NCBI RefSeq assembly: GCF_007565055.1
Contig: NC_044555.1
Span: forward strand, 40,798,235-40,862,234
DNA: 64,000 nucleotides
Direction: 5' to 3'
From: Rhinopithecus roxellana
Taxonomy: Eukaryota; Chordata; Mammalia; Primates; Cercopithecidae
Each line of letters starts with the position of its first letter. Positions within the stretch are counted from its first letter, which is position 1. Below, piece after piece: positions 58,816-64,000 of this stretch. Under the pieces are notes generated by a model. It was not told the origin of the DNA. It worked only from the letters and a program-made list of their open reading frames with translations, and made no database searches. A program made the position numbers and the translations under genes.

Positions 58816-58859
58816 GTAAAACATAAAATAGCCAAACATAGAGCAAAATTTGAGACATA

Positions 58860-59215
58860 AATCTAATCATATCAATAACTGCAACAAATTCTAATGGACT
58901 ATATCCTCCAGTCAAAGAGGAGAGATGTTCCAACCAGATAAATAAATCAATGCAAAATACTATGTTTTATATGATTCTATTAAAATTAAATATCCAGGAA
59001 AGACATCTTTATAGAGACATAATGCAGATTGTTTGTGGGTGGCTGGAAGGATTAGTGACAGTAGACTGCAAATGAGTACAGGGCAACTTTTTGAAGTGAT
59101 GGGAATGTTCTAAAAGTGATTTATGGTCATGGCAGCATAACTCATTTACTAAAAAAAATCATTCAACTGTACATTCATAATTCTGTGGCATGTAAATTGT
59201 AATGAATAAAGCTAT
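58860..59215 (+). mobile_element. L1M (L1MC/L1ME-like) 3' end
   Basis: The GTGGGTGGCTGGAAGGATTA, AAGTGATGGGAATGTTCTAA and TGTAATGAATAAAGCTATTA blocks match the 3' end of old L1ME-type copies, with AATAAA at the end. Confidence 0.65.
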
Positions 59216-59549
59216 TAGAATATAATTCATTAAAGCATTCCATGCAGTAATCAAAGAACATCACTGAAAATGAAGATGGCAATTTTCAAATGGTCTCCCA
59301 GTCTGCCTTCCTCCCGTTGGCAGGATTAATATTTAGGCCACAGATTACACATGAAATTCTTTGTATTATCAATTACTTCATTATTTTTAATTGAAAACTC
59401 ATTCAAGGTACACATTTACCTTGCTAATTATGTTGCCAGTAAAACTGATGATATACAAATGTGCTATAGTGGATCTAGTTCTGTAGTTGATAAGAGCATA
59501 CAGCCTTTTGACTAATAGATAAATCTGCTGACTTACATATAAAATATAG

Positions 59550-59968
59550 TACTGTGGGATAAATTGTCTTTCAAAATTCATATGTTGAAACTTAACCACC
59601 AATGTGATAAGTTTGAGGTGGAGCCTTTAGGATGTAATTAAGTCATGAGGGCAGATCTTTATGAAGTGACATGAGGGAGTGGATTGATCCTTTTTGTTCC
59701 TTCTTCCATGTGAGATTGCAGTGTTTTTCCCTTCTGGAAGATACAACAAAATGATGCTGTCTTTGAAGTGGAGATTCAAATGGAAACTCAACATACCAAA
59801 AACTATGGGCTAAGCAAAAGCAGTATTAGGATTGCTGTTTTTGGCAGATACTCAATATCTGCCAGCACATTGACCTTGGATTTCCAGAACTGTGAGAAAT
59901 AAATTTCCATTCTTTATAAACTACCCAGTCCTGGGTACTTTGCTACAGCAATACAACCAGATTAAGAT
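59550..59968 (+). mobile_element. MLT1-like MaLR LTR containing a short filler
   Basis: MLT1 blocks are in order: AAAATTCATATGTTGAAACT, TTAAGTCATGAGGGCAGATC, CCAGAACTGTGAGAAATAAA and TTTATAAACTACCCAGTCCT. Between them at 59784-59830 lies about 47 bases that are not MLT1 and resemble L1 ORF2. Confidence 0.75.
59784..59830 (+). other. L1-like filler inside the MLT1-like LTR
   Basis: AACTCAACATACC, CTATGGGCTAAG and AAAAGCAGTATTAGG follow the same order as AGCTCAAACATACC, CTATGTGCTAAG and AAAAGCAGCACTAAAGG at 57021-57068 in the L1 fragment to the left. There is no tail or target-site duplication. Confidence 0.6.
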
Positions 59969-60299
59969 GGAAAATTTTCTATATATGAACTCTAGTAAAA
60001 ACATCACTTGGATATAAATATATTAAAACATTATTGCAAAAAGACTATAAAACTATTTCCCCCACATGTAGAAGAAAATGTGCCAGAAGGTCATGTTTAA
60101 AATTATATTATTAATGGAAATTAATTACTCAGACACAGTTGCCTTGTTACCAACAATTCTAGTAGATAATCTGTTCATTAACTTGGAAAAGTTTTATGAC
60201 TCATAAAACCTTCATAAATAGTCCATTCATATCTAATATAAGCCTTAATTTTACAAACAATCATATAACTTTTGCAAGGCACCTTCAAATCCATATTTA

Positions 60300-60410
60300 T
60301 ATAAATATGAATTATATATTTGAATTATATTTTTGAATTATAATTTTTTGAATTATAATTATATAATTATATATATAATATATATATTTGAATTATAATT
60401 TTGTAATGCT
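60300..60410. repeat. AT-rich low-complexity tract
   Basis: Repeated TTTGAATTATA and TATATA blocks with inverted symmetry. Confidence 0.85.
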
Positions 60411-60473
60411 GAACTGTTCATATATTTTTATAATCAGTTTATACCTAACAAGATACTAGATACTCTGCAAAAG

Positions 60474-60549
60474 TTTGCTACTGCTGCTACTACTGCCGTT
60501 ACTCCTGCTACTACTATTATTACTGCTACTACTGTTATACTACCACTAT
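60474..60549. repeat. Imperfect (CTA/CTG)n trinucleotide repeat
   Basis: Runs of GCTACTGCTGCTACTACTGC type continue as CTACTACTATTATTACTGC, with frequent single-base changes. Confidence 0.9.
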
Positions 60550-60555
60550 TAATAC

Positions 60556-60760
60556 TAATGGCTAGTATTTGTTTTGCTCTTATTATATTCCGGACATTGT
60601 GCTAAATGGCATATTATTTAATTTAATCCCTATTGTGACTCATCTATGTAAGTGCAAAGTTACAAATACTATTTTATTTTATCCATATTGTGACTCATCT
60701 ATATAAGTAATCTTATTTCACCATTTTATAAATAATAAATCTGGTGTTTAGAGTAAATAA
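60556..60760 (+). repeat. MIR-like SINE with a local duplication
   Basis: ATTGTGCTAAATGGCATATT, TTTAATCCCTATTGTGACTC and TTTCACCATTTTATAAATAA follow the MIR order (AGCACTGTGCTAAG, TTTAATCC, CCCATTTTACAGATGA). A segment around TATTGTGACTCATCTAT occurs twice (60631 and 60688 areas). Confidence 0.6.
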
Positions 60761-60779
60761 AGTGGATAAATAAAGTATG

Positions 60780-61345
60780 CTACCCCCAGATAATGGACTA
60801 TTATTTAGAGCTAAAAGTAAATGAGGTATTAAGCCATGAAGGACATGGAAGAACTTAAAATGCCCACTTATCACTGAGTAAAATAAGCCAATTTGAAAAG
60901 GTTACGTACCATATAAGTCTAGCTAGATTACATTCTAGAAAAGGCATAACAGTGTTGGAATATTGGAACCAATTAAAAATTCAGTTTGCCAAAGATTAGG
61001 GGCAAGGAAAAGCTGAGTAGGTGGAGGACGAAGGATTTCCAGAGTGGTCAAACTACTCTGTATTATACTGTAATGGTGGACATATGTCATTATACATTTG
61101 TCCCAAACTGATAGAATGTACACAAAAAGTGAATCCTAATGTAAACTATGGGCTCTGAGTAATAATGATGTGTCAATTTAGGTTCATCAATTATAACAAA
61201 TATATCACTCTGATGGGGGATTTTGAGAATGGGGAAGGTTATGCATGTATGGGAGTTGCGGGTATATGGAAAATCTCAATACCTTCAGCTCAATTTTGGT
61301 GTGATCCTAAAATTGCTCTAAATACTAAAGTCTATTAAAAATATC
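60780..61345 (+). mobile_element. L1M (L1MC/L1ME-like) 3'UTR
   Basis: It contains TGTCATTATACATTTGTCCC, AGTGAATCCTAATGTAAACT, ATGTGTCAATTTAGGTTCAT and GATGGGGGATTTTGAGAATG in the order of old L1M 3' ends, closing with AAAGTCTATTAAAAAT. Confidence 0.75.
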
Positions 61346-61548
61346 TGAAGAGAGCTAGAAAAAAATGAAATTAATGATCAATGAAAGAAGACTACCTCTA
61401 ACTGATTATACACAAATTTTGATTATTTTTATCACACACCACATTCAACATATCAGGAATTCTATCAACTCTACATCCACAATATAGTTAGAATCAGCCC
61501 TCTCTTTAGCTTTTCCACCTCTGTCTTTCAATATAAGTTGTTATATTA

Positions 61549-61552
<4 letters not shown>

Positions 61553-61589
<37 letters not shown>

Positions 61590-61866
61590 CAGAGTCTCGC
61601 TCTGTCACCCAGGTTGGAGTGCTGTGGCCGGATCTCAGCTCACTGCAAGCTCCGCCTCCCGGGTTCACGCCATTCTCCTGCCTCAGCCTCCCAGGTAGCT
61701 GGGACTACAGGCGCCGCCACCTCGCCCGGCTAGTTTTTTGTAGTTTTTAGTAGAGACGGGGTTTCACCGTGTTAGCCAGGATGGTCTCCATCTCCTGACC
61801 TCATGATCCGCCCGTCTTGGCCTCCCAAAGTGCTGGGATTACAGGCTTGAGCCACCGCGCCCGGTC
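61553..61866 (-). mobile_element. Young Alu of Old World monkey type (AluYR-like)
   Basis: An inverted, low-divergence Alu with a T30-plus head and the same lineage bases as the 37710 copy (GGCCGGATCTCAGC, CGGCTAGTTTTTTG, ACAGGCTTGAGCC). A 21-bp duplication with one mismatch flanks it at 61532-61552 and 61867-61887 (it begins TATAAGTT). Confidence 0.94.
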
Positions 61867-61929
61867 TATAAGTTATTATATTATCTTAAGTGGAATACTG
61901 TAAAAATATTTTAGGTAGATTTCTTGATT

Positions 61930-62510
61930 CTGCTTTCACCCTCTGAAAATTAGTTCTGTAATCATTAGCCACAGGAATTTTCCTGAAATAAACACGTCTG
62001 GTGATTTCTCATTTTCCAAATCCCAATGTCTTCCCATTGTGCTCAGAAAAAATACAGTTTCTTATTATTTTATCACGTTCTATTCACCGCCAACCTCTAA
62101 GACCTCACTTGTATTCACTCATCGTCATATGCATTATATTTTATTTACAATAGTCTTTTATTTTTCTTTCTTTTTCTTATTTATCAAACATACCGATACA
62201 GCTCATGCCTTACCTTTATTCTTTCTGCCTGGAATTCTCTGTCCCCATATCTTCAACAGGCTAGTCATTTCTTGTTATTGGAGTCTCAGCAAAAATGTCA
62301 CCTAATCTAACTTCCCCTGCCCCCTTATCATTCTCTGTCAGCTCACCCTGTCTTATTTGCTTTACTACCTGAAATCTTTTGATTTATTGGATAATTTGTC
62401 AGCTTGTGCACCTTACTATATAACAAATGCACTCTAAGGGCAGACAGTCACCTTCCTTGTATGTCCACTGCTGTATTCTTAGGTCATTTTATGGCTCTGC
62501 TACCTAAAAC
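61930..62510 (+). mobile_element. L2-like LINE fragment
   Basis: The order CTGCCTGGAATTCTCTGTCC, TTCTCTGTCAGCTCACCCTG, CTCTAAGGGCAGACAGTCAC and CCACTGCTGTATTCTTAGG matches the 3' part of L2. It is old and diverged. Confidence 0.6.
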
Positions 62511-62699
62511 ATTTTAAACATACACAAAGATAATTAAACACACAATTTAGTTGTAAACTAGTTCAATTATTTCAAGGAACATTTTATACTATATATGAAA
62601 ACTTAAAATGAGCTCATATTTTAACCAAGAAATCTGAGTGCTACATTTTTTTAGATATACTCTTTTATATATGTATAAACAAATGTATAGAATGATGTT

Positions 62700-63050
62700 A
62701 ATCACAGAAACGTCTGTAATAGTAAAAACAAGACTAGAAGCTATGTAAATGTACATTAGTACTAACAAAATAATATTATTTTTACACAAGGGGACATTAT
62801 GCAGCTGTTTAAAAAAACATGTCGCCATTCAATGGTATTGTATAGTTTCATGTGATTCATCCCTGTTGTTGTATGTATCAACACTTCATTCCTTTTTTAT
62901 TACTGAATTATATTTTATTGCATGGCTAAACCACCTGTTCATAAACATTTCAGTTTTGTCTACTTTTCAGCTATCATAAATAAAAATGCATACCACTCTG
63001 CATGGATGCTTGCATAAATTTTGGGCACATACATATATCCTGGAAAAATC
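62700..63050. mobile_element. Old L1M pieces in both orientations
   Basis: About 62710-62825 resembles L1M ORF2 end on plus (CTGTAATAGTAAAAACAAGA; ATTATGCAGCTGTTTAAAAA). From 62840 to 63050 the sequence resembles L1M on minus (CACTTCATTCCTTTTTTATT; AGCTATCATAAATAAAAATG). Both are strongly diverged. Confidence 0.5.
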
Positions 63051-64000
63051 AACAAGAAAACGTTGAAAACATTTACCTCTTTTGTACAAGGCTAGAAACT
63101 AGAGTTGGAAAGAGAAATGCACACACATTTCATTGTTTATATACGTCTATGTTTTAAAACATACATGTATTTTATATTCATAACCATTAAAATAACAAAT
63201 CTATTACCTTGGGATATAAGCACTCAACTTTCAAAACTGAATGGATTGCCGATCATTTGATTTTTGTTAGCTTTGTCTTGTTTTTAATAACTTCTCTACT
63301 TTTCTTACAACACTTGAGGTTGTAAACAGGGCAGATGCTCTAAAGTTAAACTAAGAGCAAGCTTTATCTTGATTTATACGATTTATATTCTTTTGAATAT
63401 CGTCTCTTACCTGGTATAAATGAAAGTTGTTTCACTTTTTAAAATTATAAATGAAAGTCAATGTAATCTACATATATGGTAATTAAAAAGGAAACATTTC
63501 CTCTATATATTGTGTAAAGACAAATATGCATCTATGGTTTCTGGTTAATTAATAATAAAATTGTGAGAAGTGAATTTATTCAATTAAGACTATGTTATAA
63601 TAAAATCAAATTTCATGTATTTAGCATTATTAATAGTTTTTATTAATAGTCTGTATATCATAAATTATATTAAAACATATTATTTATTAGTCAAGTACTC
63701 AATCTTTGTAACCTTTTTCATTTATTTATCTCATATTATTTGAACCAAGGATAGATGAAGAAAATATTTCACAACGATCTTGTATGTGCTTCAGTAGTTA
63801 TAAGATATGATGAATGAGATTCCAAAATGTGATTTTCATTGGTTCAGGGTCCTTCTCATTTACAAAATTTAAAAGCATAAAGACATATTTTTTCTTTACA
63901 AATTAGAATCACACCATTACAAATAATATAGAAATCTATTTGGCATTTTTGTTACAATACTTGAAGTTGAGTATTTGCTATGTATGCATATTTATGTGAT
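63051..64000. other. Unassigned AT-rich DNA
   Basis: No gene, repeat family or regulatory element can be recognised to the end of the window. Confidence 0.5.

Overview
This window looks like AT-rich, gene-poor primate nuclear DNA, most likely from an Old World monkey (Cercopithecidae). The best evidence is two young Alu copies (37710-38022 and 61553-61866). They carry bases I associate with the cercopithecid AluYR lineage: CGGCTAGTTTTTTG in place of CGGCTAATTTT, ACAGGCTTGAGCC in place of ACAGGCGTGAGCC, and GGCCGGATCTCAGC. A near-full-length L1 with a related monkey-type 5'UTR points the same way. I see no host protein-coding gene, exon, tRNA, rRNA or CRISPR array. Every long ORF lies in LINE-1, in an LTR element or in low-complexity sequence. 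All family names come from recalled consensus sequences and were not checked by a search.

Layout, left half. A THE1/MST-type MaLR LTR plus internal region (25-2360) carries two Alus, followed by an MST-like solo LTR (3502-3858). From about 3875 to 27600 there is a nest of insertions. An old diverged L1M (+) is split by L1-A (+, 4454-27329). L1-A is split by L1-B (-, 9002-24545). L1-B is split by a MaLR provirus with two LTRs (12983-15468) and by L1-C (-, 16007-22196). L1-C is the only element here that still looks nearly intact: it has a 17-bp target-site duplication, an open 338-codon ORF1, and an ORF2 broken by one stop and two frameshifts. A solo MLT2A-like LTR (25892-26444) also sits inside L1-A, flanked by the 5-bp duplication CTATG.

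Middle. From 27600 to 37050 there is sparse, mostly unassigned DNA with scattered Alus, L1 3' ends, an MLT1-like LTR (-), and a 5'-truncated L1 (32540-33356) with a target-site duplication. A diverged L1M (37060-40080) hosts three Alus. It is followed by three abutting L1 pieces in +,-,+ orientation (40163-45357).

Right half. A second L1 cluster on the minus strand (46380-55325) contains an L1 with a large internal deletion that fuses ORF1 to ORF2 in frame. It also contains a solo HERV9-type LTR12 (51363-51958, TSD TTAT), an MST-like LTR and Alus. After it come an L1 fragment (+), several old L1 3' ends, an MLT1-like LTR with a short L1-like filler, a MIR, an L2 and the second young Alu. The last 950 bases hold nothing I recognise.

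Nothing here looks like a new multi-gene system. The points worth following are the order of insertions in the nest, the coding status of L1-C, two unusual L1 rearrangements, and the filler sequence in the MLT1-like LTR.
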